From: Lingula anatina
Taxonomy: Eukaryota; Brachiopoda; Lingulata; Lingulida; Lingulidae
Reading direction: 5' to 3'
DNA length: 64,000 nucleotides
Assembly (NCBI RefSeq): GCF_001039355.2
Contig: NW_019774569.1
Span: forward strand, 176,079-240,078
This document shows, piece after piece, positions 13,501 to 25,500 of this stretch. Under the pieces are notes generated by a model. The model saw nothing but the letters and a program-made list of their open reading frames with translations. It ran no database searches and was not told the DNA's origin. Position 1 is the stretch's first letter; every line of letters starts with the position of its first letter. The translations under genes and the position numbers were made by a program.

Positions 13501-16500
13501 CGTTTCCCCATTAAAAAAAAAAAATCTTGTTGATCTAACCCATTATTTTTTATTTATTCATCAGTTTTTAAAATTTTTTAAGCCAAGTATTTCATGTCCT
13601 ACAAAAAATTTCTATTTTGAATCCATTCTTAATGTCTTTCAGCTGTCACTGAAACAATAAACCTATATAAGCACCAGACCTGGTACGTTACCAGGCATAA
13701 ACAAGAACAGCAATGCTCTCAAAGTTTTTCTACCTTATCTCAATATTGAAAGGGAGGCCAATAAACTTATTCCAATCATGTAGTCACAGGCCCGTAGCCA
13801 TCAAATTCAAAAGGGGGGTTCTTTTTCTAAAAAAGTGGACCTTTTACAATGAAATTTATGTGTACCTAGATGAATTTTTTAGCAAAATGGACCTTTTCCT
13901 GACAAAAGGGGCGGTTCTTTCGAACCCCCTGAAACCCCCATGGCTACGGGCCTGTATTCATGACTGAAATTGAGAGATGAGGGTGTTATGTCCAGTGTAG
14001 GAAACATCTCGCCCCCCACCTGAGGTGCCTTAACGTTCCCCCCTCTCAAGGCCCCTTAGGTTTCGGCATAAGTAAATTGAGCTTTATTAAGGTTTGAAGT
14101 TCAGGTCCAAAGACAGCCATTCTAAAGAGAGGGGGGGGGGGAGTCTTTTTCTAAAAAAAGAGGACCTTTCCCCATGAAACTTTCATGTAAGCTGCAAAAA
14201 AAGGCAGTTCGTTTGAAATCTCCCCCCCCCACCCCCTAATGGGCCTGAGATTAGATTTGGTTTCATGTGGTTTTCTTGAAATTTATGAAAAAAATTGAAA
14301 TGTTGGGTTCAGAAAATAAATGCAAAAGATGTGGCCAACATCAGTACCCTAAAGTTTTACCAGAGTAGAGGCTGCAATTTATTGACAAAGTCAGAATATA
14401 TAGGTGGGGGTAGAGGCGGGCCTCCTAGGCCAGTGATATTTGCAGCTCCCAAAATCAGCCATAAGTCAAAAACAGCTAATCCCTCTTTTACCTCAGGGAC
14501 ATTTTGCAGTCATTAACATTTGACTGAAAGATTAACAAGGCACACCTGTGGAGCAATTTAGCTGTAAGCTAATCTATTTTTTTTTTTTTTTTGTATGCAT
14601 CTGTCAAAATATTACAGGTTAAAGCTGACACAATGCCTGTATAAATACCCTCCCCTGTGTGTGGTGGACAACAAGCTACAAAGAATTCAAAATGGCATTC
14701 AATCTCAATACGTCCAGTTTTTTTTCATATCTATTGTTAAGTTTGGATCACGTATCCATGGGACATCCACGCCTCAACAGCTTGTCACACTTAACACAGA
14801 TGATGACACCCATTTCCCTGGTATAAAAGGCAGCTTGCATGCATTTTTCACCGGTCATTGTCAATTCGGACAAGTTGGACATGTTTTATTGGCTTAAATG
14901 TCAAATTAGCTGATGACCACACTGTCCTGTGGGCCAATTAAAGGTTGTTATTTAACAAAAGGTCTGGGGCGTGCCAGGGCAGCTCTGAGGGGCATGCCAG
15001 GGCAGTTCTGTGAACTTTCAACATCAAAAGTAAAACGTGATAAGTTAATTTAAAATCATAATTTACAGCTATACAACAGAGCTCAAATTAGCATGATTTG
15101 CTAGTATGACAAATGAGTTTTTTTTTTTTTTAAATTTCAGTGTCACTCATTTTGTGAAACCGGTCATATAGGTCCAAGTCCCTCGGACAACGCCAGTCTA
15201 CATAAATTAATCCAGCTCAGCAGGAACTCTCGCTGAGTGCAATCAGCTGAACTAATGACATGCCTCCTCTTTTATTCCAACATACATTTATACATAATAT
15301 CAACTTCTATGTATTCTACTTTACACCAGGAGGAGGCGTGTCATTCACTAAAACTGATTACACTCAGCGAGAGTCCCCCGCAGAGTAGGATTGATCTACA
15401 CAGGCTGATGGTTTTTTATGGGAATGCGGCCATAGGCCCTTATCACTTTGATCAGTGCAGCACAATAGGGCATCAATTCGAATAGTCCCAACACATCATG
15501 GAATTACGGTATGCTACAGGGGGTTTCACTTCCTCTCAGCCAATTCAAAATCAAAATTAACAGACGTACAACAGAGCTCCACTTTCTTTTGCCCTTGACT
15601 TTTCTTGAAGTTGGCTGAAGCACCACGGTACATGTAATATGATACCCATTAAGATCGCTCCACATCTTGCTTTATTGAAAAGTTCAAGTCATTGTAGTGT
15701 CTGGCACGCACTTGGTCAAGGATGATTGGATTACACAACTGTGTGTATCATTTCATCCAGTAAAACTACACCGTCCCCCCCCTGCCTCTAATATCAATTT
15801 ATTACGGCTTAGGTCCATATAATTATAGCTCACCCCGTAATTTGTCTCCCCTTTTTACGGTCTCTTAATTGCAAGATGGAATTTCATGAGAGACATTATA
15901 GATTCTATGATTACTATTATTATCATTGATCTGCCCTTTCTTGTCAGTCTCTAATCATAGTATATTTATTTGTTTTCTGGTAATGCAAACACCAATAATG
16001 TAATGGTAATGTACTAAAAGATTCAATTCATATTATATAGTAAAAGGTTATTGTAATCTATGTAGAGCTGTACAGGAATTGAAATTAAACTAACATAATA
16101 CAATTATCCTTGGCCATTGCAAGGCATGAAATGTACTCTACAAAGATTTATTTCTAAACTGTCCCATGAGGAAATTAATTGAGAAGTTGAAACTGAAGCG
16201 GTTGTGGCATTGGGCGTTATATCACAGTGCCATCCCTTCTGAGCTTCAAATGCACTTCTCAACCTTGAAGAAGTTTATTTCGATGAAAAATCTAGAGCAA
16301 AATGATGCGGAAGTGGAATTTTTTATAGCTTAAACAGCGGCGGATTTAGGCTGTCTTGTGGGTTTTCCGAGAGACGGTCAGATTTTCAAGTTTACATTGA
16401 TGGGTATCTAATGTTTTCTGTCGAAAGACGGTCAAAATGGAGGACAGATCAACAAAGATCATTTGGAAGACTGTCAGAAAATATCTCTGGATCTGCCCCT

Positions 16501-19500
16501 GCTTAAAAATTTATGTTGTGTCACCATTTGCTTTTGAAAAGAGAGAGGTAGAGGCTGTCCTACATATAGGACAACAGCAATCTTTTGGGAAAGCTGGCTT
16601 CACATTTTTTTAAAATAACAACCATTGGGCCAAGATGACCCTTTCACTGAGATGGACATGATGATCATCTTATATAGGTAGAATTAAAGGTATTAAGATA
16701 AGATTCAACTGCCTTTTAAGACAGCTGGCACTGAGCCAATGTCTGCTCCTTTTTTTTTGGTATTATAGGTCCATTGGGTCATTACTTGTCAAGCTGGTCA
16801 TTTCAGGGTCATTATGACCAGACCTGTTTAAATTGAGAGCACTTGTAAGGAGTTCAAATGGGGTTAACTGTGTAGCTGTCTTAGGGACCATTCCCAGACC
16901 CTATCGTACTAACTGCAGATCGATCTATTTTCAAGGGGATTCTTGCTAAATTGCTTTCAGCTTACTGAAGCTGCTAGGGGGTAATTAATTATTGTTCAGC
17001 AGCTTCAGTAGGCGTGCCAGACATCTAAGCTGGTTAAGCTGAAAGCACTTTAGCAAGAAACCCCTTGGAGATGGATCGATCCTGTTAGATCGATCTAGGT
17101 ATGTGAACCCAGTCTAGTCGAAAGGTCCAAGTCGCTGGCACTGATTCAGCATGAGATTTTTACATAATTTGGGGAGGTCAGGGTGACCCTTTCGCTGAGG
17201 TAGACATCCAAATATTCCTTCATGTAAATGAAGCAATTACACTGCCTGGGTTTGCAGGAGATGACAATGTACATGAACTGTCTATCTGTTAGCAGGATCT
17301 CCTTGAACTCTACTTTAAAGAAAAGGTCTTTCCCTCTGATGGAGTATTTTTTTGTGAAGTTTTTAAGTGTCACACTTTTGTGACCAGTCGATATATGACA
17401 ACAATTCCTTTGCCTTTAAGTGGACACAAGTGAAATATGCCTCCAATATCAATTTATTACGGCTTACGTCCATATAATTATAGCTCACCTCATAATTTGT
17501 CTCCTCTTTTTAGGGTCTCTCAATAGCATAATGGATTCCATGGAAGACATTATTGATTCTATAATTACTATTATTATCATTGATCTGCCCTTTCCTGCCA
17601 GTCTCTAATCATAGTATATTTACTTGTTTTCTGGTAATGCAGACAGCAATAATGTAATGGTAATGTACTAAAAGTATCATATCATCTTATATAGTAAGAA
17701 GTCATTATAATCTAGAGATGCATAGGAATGAATTGAATTAAACTAACATAATCCAATTATCCTTGGCCATGGCAAGGCATGAAAAGTACTCTACAAAGAT
17801 TTATTTATAAACTTTCCCATGACGAAATTAATTGAGAAGTTGAAACTGAAGCGGTTGTGGCATTGGGCATTATATCATAGTGCCATCTCTTCTGAGCTTC
17901 AAATCCACTTCTCAACCTTGAAGAGGTTTATTTTGATGAAAAATCTAGAGCAAAATGATGCGGAAGTGGAATTTTTTTATAGCTTAAACAGGGGCAGATT
18001 TAGGCCGTTTTGTGGGTCTTCCGAGTGACGGTCAGATTTTCAAGTTTACATTGATGGGTATCTAATGTTTTCTGTCGAAAGACGGTCAAAATGGAGGACA
18101 GATCAATAAAGATCATTTGGAAGACTGTCAGAAAATATCTCTGGATCTGCCCCTGCTTAAAAATTTATGTTGTGTCACCATTTGCTTTTGAAAAGAGAGA
18201 GGTAGAGGCTGTCCTACATATAGGATAACAGCAATCTTTTGGGAAAGCTGGCTTCACAATTTTTTTAAATAACAACCATTGGGCCAAGATGACCCTTTCA
18301 CTGTGATGGACATGATGATCATCTAATATAGGTAGAATTAAAGGTATTAAGATAAGATTCAACTGCCTTTTAAGACAGCTGGCACTGAGCCAATGTCTGC
18401 TCCTTTTTTTTTGGTATTATAGGTCCATTAGGTCATTACTTGTCAAGCTGGTCATTTCAGGGTCATTATGACCAGACCTGTTTAAATGGGGTTAACTGTG
18501 TAGCTGTCTTAGGGACCATTCCCAGACCCTATCGTACTAACTGCAGATCGATCTATTTTCAAGGGGATTCTTGCTAAATTGCTTTCAGCCTACTGAAGCT
18601 GCTAGGGGGTAATTAATTATTGTTCAGCAGCTTCAGTAGGCGTGCCAGACATCTAAGCTGGTTAAGCTGAAAGCACTTTAGCAAGAAACCCCTTGGAGAT
18701 GGATCGATCCTGTTAGATCCAACTAGGTATGTGAACCCAGTCTAGTCGAAAGGTCCAAGTCGCTGGCACTGATTCAGCATGAGATTTTTACATAATTTGG
18801 GGAGGTCAGGGTGACCCTTTCACTGAGGTAGACATCCAAATATTCCTTCATGTAAATGAAGCAATTACACTGCCTGGGTTTGCAGGAGATGACAATGTAC
18901 ATGAACTGTCTATCTGTTAGCAGGATCTCCTTGAACTCTACTTTAAAGAAAAGGTCTTTCCCTCTGATGGAGTATTTTTTTGTGAAGTTTTTAAGTGTCA
19001 CACTTTTGTGACCAGTCGATATATGACAACAATTCCTTTGCCTTTAAGTGGACACAAGTGAAATATGCCTCCAATATCAATTTATTACGGCTTACGTCCA
19101 TATAATTATAGCTCACCTCATAATTTGTCTCCTCTTTTTAGGGTCTCTCAATAGCATAATGGATTCCATGGAAGACATTATTGACTCTTTAATTACTATT
19201 ATTATCATTGATCTGCCCTTTCCTGCCAGTCTCTAATCATAGTATATTTACTTGTTTTCTGGTAATGCAGACACCAATAATGTAATGGTAATGTACTAAA
19301 AGTATCATATCATCTTATATAGTAAAAAGTCATTATAATCTAGAGATGCATAGGAATGAATTGAATTAAACTAACATAATCCAATTATCCTTGGCCATGG
19401 CAAGGCATGAAAAGTACTCTACAAAGATTTATTTATAAACTTTCCCATGACGAAATTAATTGAGAAGTTGAAACTGAAGCGGTTGTGGCATTGGGCATTA

Positions 19501-22500
19501 TATCATAGTGCCATCTCTTCTGAGCTTCAAATCCACTTCTCAACCTTTAAGAGGTTTATTTTGATGAAAAATCTAGAGCAAAATGATGCGGAAGTGGAAT
19601 TTTTTTATAGCTTAAACAGGGGCAGATTTAGGCCGTTTTGTGGGTCTTCCGAGTGACGGTCAGATTTTCAAGTTTACATTGATGGGTATCTAATGTTTTC
19701 TGTCGAAAGACGGTCAAAATGGAGGACAGATCAATAAAGATCATTTGGAAGACTGTCAGAAAATATCTCTGGATCTGCCCCTGCTTAAAAATTTATGTTG
19801 TGTCACCATTTGCTTTTGAAAAGAGAGAGGTAGAGGCTGTCCTACATATAGGACAACAGCAATCTTTTGGGAAAGCTGGCTTCACAATTTTTTTAAATAA
19901 CAACCATTGGGCCAAGATGACCCTTTCACTGTGATGGACATGATGATCATCTTATATAGGTAGAATTAAAGGTATTAAGATAAGATTCAACTGCCTTTTA
20001 AGACAGCTGGCACTGAGCCAATGTCTGCTCCTTTTTTTTTTGGTATTATAGGTCCATTAGGTCATTACTTGTCAAGCTGGTCATTTCAGGGTCATTATGA
20101 CCAGACCTGTTTAAGTTGAGAGCACTTGTAAGGAGTTCAAATGGGGTTAACTGTGTAGCTGTCTTAGGGACCATTCCCAGACCCTATCGTACTAACTGCA
20201 GATCGATCTATTTTCAAGGGGATTCTTGCTAAATTGCTTTCAGCTTACTGAAGCTGCTAGGGGGTAATTAATTATTGTTCAGCAGCTTCAGTAGGCGTGC
20301 CAGACATCTAAGCTGGTTAAGCTGAAAGCACTTTAGCAAGAAACCCCTTGGAGATGGAGCGATCCTGTTAGATCCAACTAGGTATGTGAACCCAGTCTAG
20401 TCGAAAGGTCCAAGTGGCTGGCACTGATTCAGCATGAGATTTTTACATAATTTGGGGAGGTCAGGGTGACCCTTTCACTGAGGTAGACATCCAAATATTC
20501 CTTCATGTAAATGAAGCAATTATGCTGTCTGGGTTTGCAGGAGCTTACAATGCACATGAACTGTCTATATGTTAGCAGGGTCTCCTTGAACTCTACTTTA
20601 AAGAAAAGGTCTTTCCCTCTGACGGAGTATTTTTTGTGAACTTCTAAAGTGTCACATTTTTTGTGACCAGTCAATATATGACAACAATCGCTTTGCCTTT
20701 ACGTGGACACAAGTGCAATTTGTGTGTATTTGAGAGGAAAAGCATTCATTCAAATGTGTGAGATTACCACCAAGTATGGTTCTTTTATTCTCAATTACTG
20801 CTGGGGTTTTAAAGAAAATCGGTCACTCTGTCCACTACTCATGCCCAGTTCTAATTCACATTTACTTTATATTTCTTTAAGTAGCTTTGCTGGCTAGCTT
20901 TCATGGTCAACTAAATAAGTAGCAAATTTTGTACAATAAAAATGTTTTCTACACAGAATGTTTTTCCCTTTTCACTGTTTAAAGAAGACAGCAAACAAAT
21001 GAAATTTAAGAAAAAAAGGCAACTGATTTTAAGGGAGCTTTCAGATAAAACCATTGTACTAGCTGGATCGATCCAACTCTGGAGAAGATTTTCCCTATGT
21101 GCAATCATTGTAATCAGCTTTAAAGTCTCTCCACCTCTTTCACACCTCCTCATGCATCGTCCCTGCAGGGGCACAGTAATTAAATCTCGTCTCAATTCGA
21201 CCGGTCAAGGGATGATGCGTGGGGAGGCGTGTGAAAGGCATAGAGACCATTACAGGATTAAGCGGTCTTCCTTGCATGTAGGTCTGCCATATTTAGGCCG
21301 TGGACCAGTTAGCACTGGGATCTTCACATTCTGAATTGCCCCATACTAGCAGGATTAGTGTTAGAAATTAAGGCTGGACCGTCTGCCCGGGGCTGACAAC
21401 TTTCAGAACGGGCTGAGAAGTTTTCCCACCCAGCAGACATTCAGTCCAGCTACTTTTCAAGATGGCTGGACTTTCGGTGAACACTGAGCAGGATTGATCT
21501 ATTTCATCTGGAATTCTTGCTAAGGTGCAGTCAATGTAATCGGCTTAATTGTCTGGCACGTCCCCTCACAAAGCAACGTGAACAATATCACGGGACACAA
21601 AGTTTACCCAACTTTACCCGTGGCAAGTACTTTAACTTACAAGGGGGCGTGCCAGACAATTAAGCTACGCCTTAGCAAGAATCCCTGCTCATAGGATAAC
21701 TTCTTTTCTGAACACAGCCTAAATGGTATAACATTTGTTGGCTGCCTTAGGGTTTAGAATGATAACTTTCCTAAAAAAAATTAATTTCTCTTTCACTCAT
21801 GGTATCATGTACACAGTCAGTGCATATCAGTTTGCCCAGGGTAAAGTTTAAAGGAGTTTACCGGTACAAAAAACAAACTTTTCATCACAGACTTAATCCA
21901 CTACAGGGGGCATTTTTGTTATTTTGTTGAACAATCTTAGTAACACATTCTTGTTTACAAACATTAGTTTACAAAGTTCACTGACAAGTATGAATGGAAA
22001 AAATTTTATTGGATTCATATTGGGACAGGTCAGTTTTATGGTGGTCATAAAATTTAACGTGGAGCTCTGAAGGGTCAAGTGATAATTTAAATGCAACTTA
22101 AGATGAACCCCTTGTACACTCCACCCATCCTGCACCAGATCCTTCAGATAGACTATAGAAAACAGTGTTTACTTAATGTTATTGTAACATGCTTAAAGAT
22201 GTCTACTGGGCAAAACATTAAAAAAAAAAGAAAAAAAAAGATGAATTACTTGCACCCATAAATCATTCTGTGAAAACAAGCAAACAATCAAAAATTTTAA
22301 CGAAAAGAATAAATTAATCAACATGTCAATGATTCCAGTAGGAAACAGAGAAGTTATTTGCATGCAGTGAATAAGAATTAAATCAGCTGTAAAAATCATT
22401 ATCCACACCATGCTAAAGTGCCTCAGAGAGAATTTTATGGTGATTTTTCTTTAACCCACCATAATCCTCTCCGTGACAATCACTGTTTCAGTAACTCAAT

Positions 22501-25500
22501 TGGCAATGGTATATGAAGGACACTTCCTTAAGTCCAGGGAGTTCACGATGTCAGCGCGCACGTGAACGAGCCATGCAATCATTACCTTCATACAAAAATG
22601 GGCTAGGAGATCTACAGGGACATATCTGTGTAAAATGAGCCTAAGGAAGTGTTCCCATAAACCCAGCGTACTAGCTGGATCGATCTAACTCTGCAGGGAT
22701 TCTTGCTAAATTGAATTCAGTGTGAGGAGCTTACATGTTTGGCATGTCTACTTAAGCTACAAGGGGGTAATAAACATAAATCAAATACCCCCTAGTTACT
22801 CAAGGGACCCTGCCAGACAATCAAGCTGATTACACTGAAAGCACTTTAGCGATAACCTCCACAGAGTTAGATGGATCCAGTTAGTCTGATGGGTTTATGG
22901 GAATGCAGCCTAATAGTTTACCTAAGAGGTTGCCATTCTTTGCCAAACCCTTGATCCAACTCCCATTTCGTTGGCACAAAGGGGCTCCAAGTAAAATGAA
23001 GGCTCCAAGTGAAGCCGCCGACTGCTATTCCCCCATTCTTTGAGTATTCTAATGTTTCTGAGTCAATGGCATCTATTCCAGGGACAAGAACGCGGCTGGA
23101 ATTTTCGCCAATTCGGGCCAGAAGAGGTTCCAACCTACAGGGAGGAAGAAAACGTATTTTTTGGTCCTTTTATTTTGACTTATTCTGTTTTTCAAAAGCA
23201 TTATTGCTTTCATGCAGGTTTTATACAACAAAACTTCCAAACTTTGAATTAGAATTCTGGAGCACTTCATCCAGATGTTTCCAAAGTTTCTTCACTCGCA
23301 AATACTAACATTGAAAATATCCCAATCACTCAGGAGAACAGCCAGCTTGCAAAACTTCCATGAAACATATGACCAGAGAGAATGTTCCCTGAACATCTTG
23401 ACAAAATTGGCTTCAATCTGTATTGCTTGTTATACTTTTGGACTTTTTGATTTACCCCAGTTGGAAGCTTGGCCATATAATACCTGCATTTACCATACGT
23501 AAACCACACCACCAATTTTTGGGGGGCCAGATCACTTCCCATGGCGTGGCCTCAATTTTACCTGACAGGGTCGATCTCACTCTTCCGTCTGACGGCTTCT
23601 CGTTTTGGCATGGGACGCCAGGAGAAATGCAGACTCCACCAGAAGCCACCGACACTGCCCGAGCCAGTGGGTATGTACTGGAGAGTCTCCGAGCTTATCA
23701 TATCGATGTCCGGGACCAAGACTGCATCTGTTTTTTCCTTAATTCTTGCAAGAAGTGGTTCAAGCCTGAGAAAACGGGATTATTTCACAACAGGAAAATT
23801 ATATGGAGGGAACAAACAATGATATTTCATGAAAACTTTACTTTTATAATTATGATAGTAAGGTGTACTGAATATTTCAGTAAAAAGCAGAAAGGGTAGA
23901 ATCATCAGGATAAAGCTGGAGCAAACAGAAGGCAGTCTATATAAAAGACTTTTTGTGGAAGGAGACATACCCTGAGTTTAAATTGTATTTTTAACAAGGA
24001 AAAAAACTAAAACAAAAACAAAAATAAAATAAATAAACAGATAACTTTTAGAAAATAAAATCAATAACAAAACACAATATAGCACATTGGCTATCTGCAC
24101 CAATCTTGTTTCACCAAGTGAGAATTTTCAACCAATACAAAGATATAAAATGTCCAAATACATTTACACAGCTTTTTTTTTTATCTTAACACAAGTTAAC
24201 AATTCCAAAGGCCTATGGAGCAAAATTTTAATACCAAAAAAGTAAATCTTCATATCTGTAGACATATATGACTATATATAAATATTTCATGTGAAAAAAA
24301 ATAATTTGTGGGGAAAAAAAATTAATAAAAAAATAAAAAATAGTAAAAATTGCCATATAAATTATCAATTAAAATGATTTGGTAAAAAAAAAAAAAAAAA
24401 ATTAGATACATCATTTTATAATTTAGATTAAAGTTAGCACAGACTATTAAGGGAAAAGTCATGAAAGCTTCATGAAAATAAGTTTGCACGGAGAATTCTG
24501 GGATAACTCTTCCACCCCATACAACCTTCCAGTTAGTACAGTCACACTTTCATCGCTTGAATGAATCCAGTAAAGAATACCCTACTAGTACATATATCAG
24601 CCCTAATTAGACTGAATGTATGTTTAGGCTAACCCATGTCCAAAAATGCATGTCTGTAGTTATTTCGTCTATCTGGTGACCCATATGCGATGCCCATCTT
24701 TAAATTTGTTGTGTAAACAGTGACACAACACAAATCTGAGGTGGAATCTACTTTTTTTTTTCTGGTGTCAAAAGAGCACCTAAGTAAAAAGGGTTATTTC
24801 ACAGACCATATCAAAATTTCCCTTATCATGTACAGTGTACTTAACAATGGGGGGACATGCTAAGCACCCATTTAACTAGGGGCCGCATTTAGAAGACTAC
24901 ATGGCACTGACAGACATTCTGTTTAAAACCACTTATCTCTTTTTACGACAGCTATTTTGGCCCATCAATTTATACTCAAAACTCATCAGCCTAAAGCAGC
25001 TCTTTTATCCTGCTGCAATCTTATCCTCGTCACTGCAGTAGTGAGACATGTCAACTTCCAAGAGCTGGGCCATTTTTCTTAGACCCCATTCCCACAGATT
25101 TTAGGTCGATCATTCCCTGTGGGGAGTCTCACTAGATTACTGTCAGCTTAGCTGGCTTAAATGTCTGTCCCAACTACTAAAAGGTGTAAGGGGGTAATTA
25201 ACTACCGTGCGTGCTTGACTGACAGCAATTTAGCATGAACCCCCAGGGAGTTAGGTTGAACTAGATGGATCAATCTAAATTTATGATGCCTGGACAATCT
25301 AAATTTGAGAAGCCTGGACAAACAACAAATGATGAGTAGTGAATAAATGTACAACTACATCAATGGCGATGAATCCTACGTGTTTATATATATATGTTGA
25401 CATTGAGAGAAAAAATTCAAAGAAACAAATTCAATAAGGTCAAGGGATGGATGAAGATTCTGGTATTCCCAGTAGGTTTAAAAGTTATGTTACTTCCAGT

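Larger units (their letters stand above)
15784..20716. repeat. Triplicated 1.63 kb tandem unit
   Basis: Three head-to-tail units start at about 15784, 17441 and 19069 with TCAATTTATTACGGCTTA. Units 2 and 3 are almost identical; unit 1 is more diverged. Each holds a plus-strand segment around GAAGTTGAAACTGAAGCGGT, a dispersed repeat (about 16333-16502 in unit 1), a GATCGATC fold-back, and a minus-strand ORF. The spacing is 1657 then 1628 bases. The near identity of units 2 and 3 points to recent duplication or an assembly repeat. Confidence 0.88.
8271..22921. other. GALNT intron 4 (14.7 kb), repeat-filled
   Basis: The intron between exon 4B and exon 5 on the minus strand. It holds the GATCGATC elements, a roughly 3.9 kb inverted-repeat element, a CCGTAGCCA fold-back, and three 1.63 kb tandem units, all listed separately. 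No exon with splice sites and family similarity was found. The remainder is AT-rich low-complexity DNA. Confidence 0.7.

Noticed and set aside
23009-23308. Plus-strand ORFs of 99 and 70 codons
   Set aside because: Antisense to GALNT exon 4B.
23423-23899. 158-codon plus-strand ORF and overlapping ORFs
   Set aside because: Antisense shadow of GALNT exon 4A; the minus strand carries the conserved motifs.
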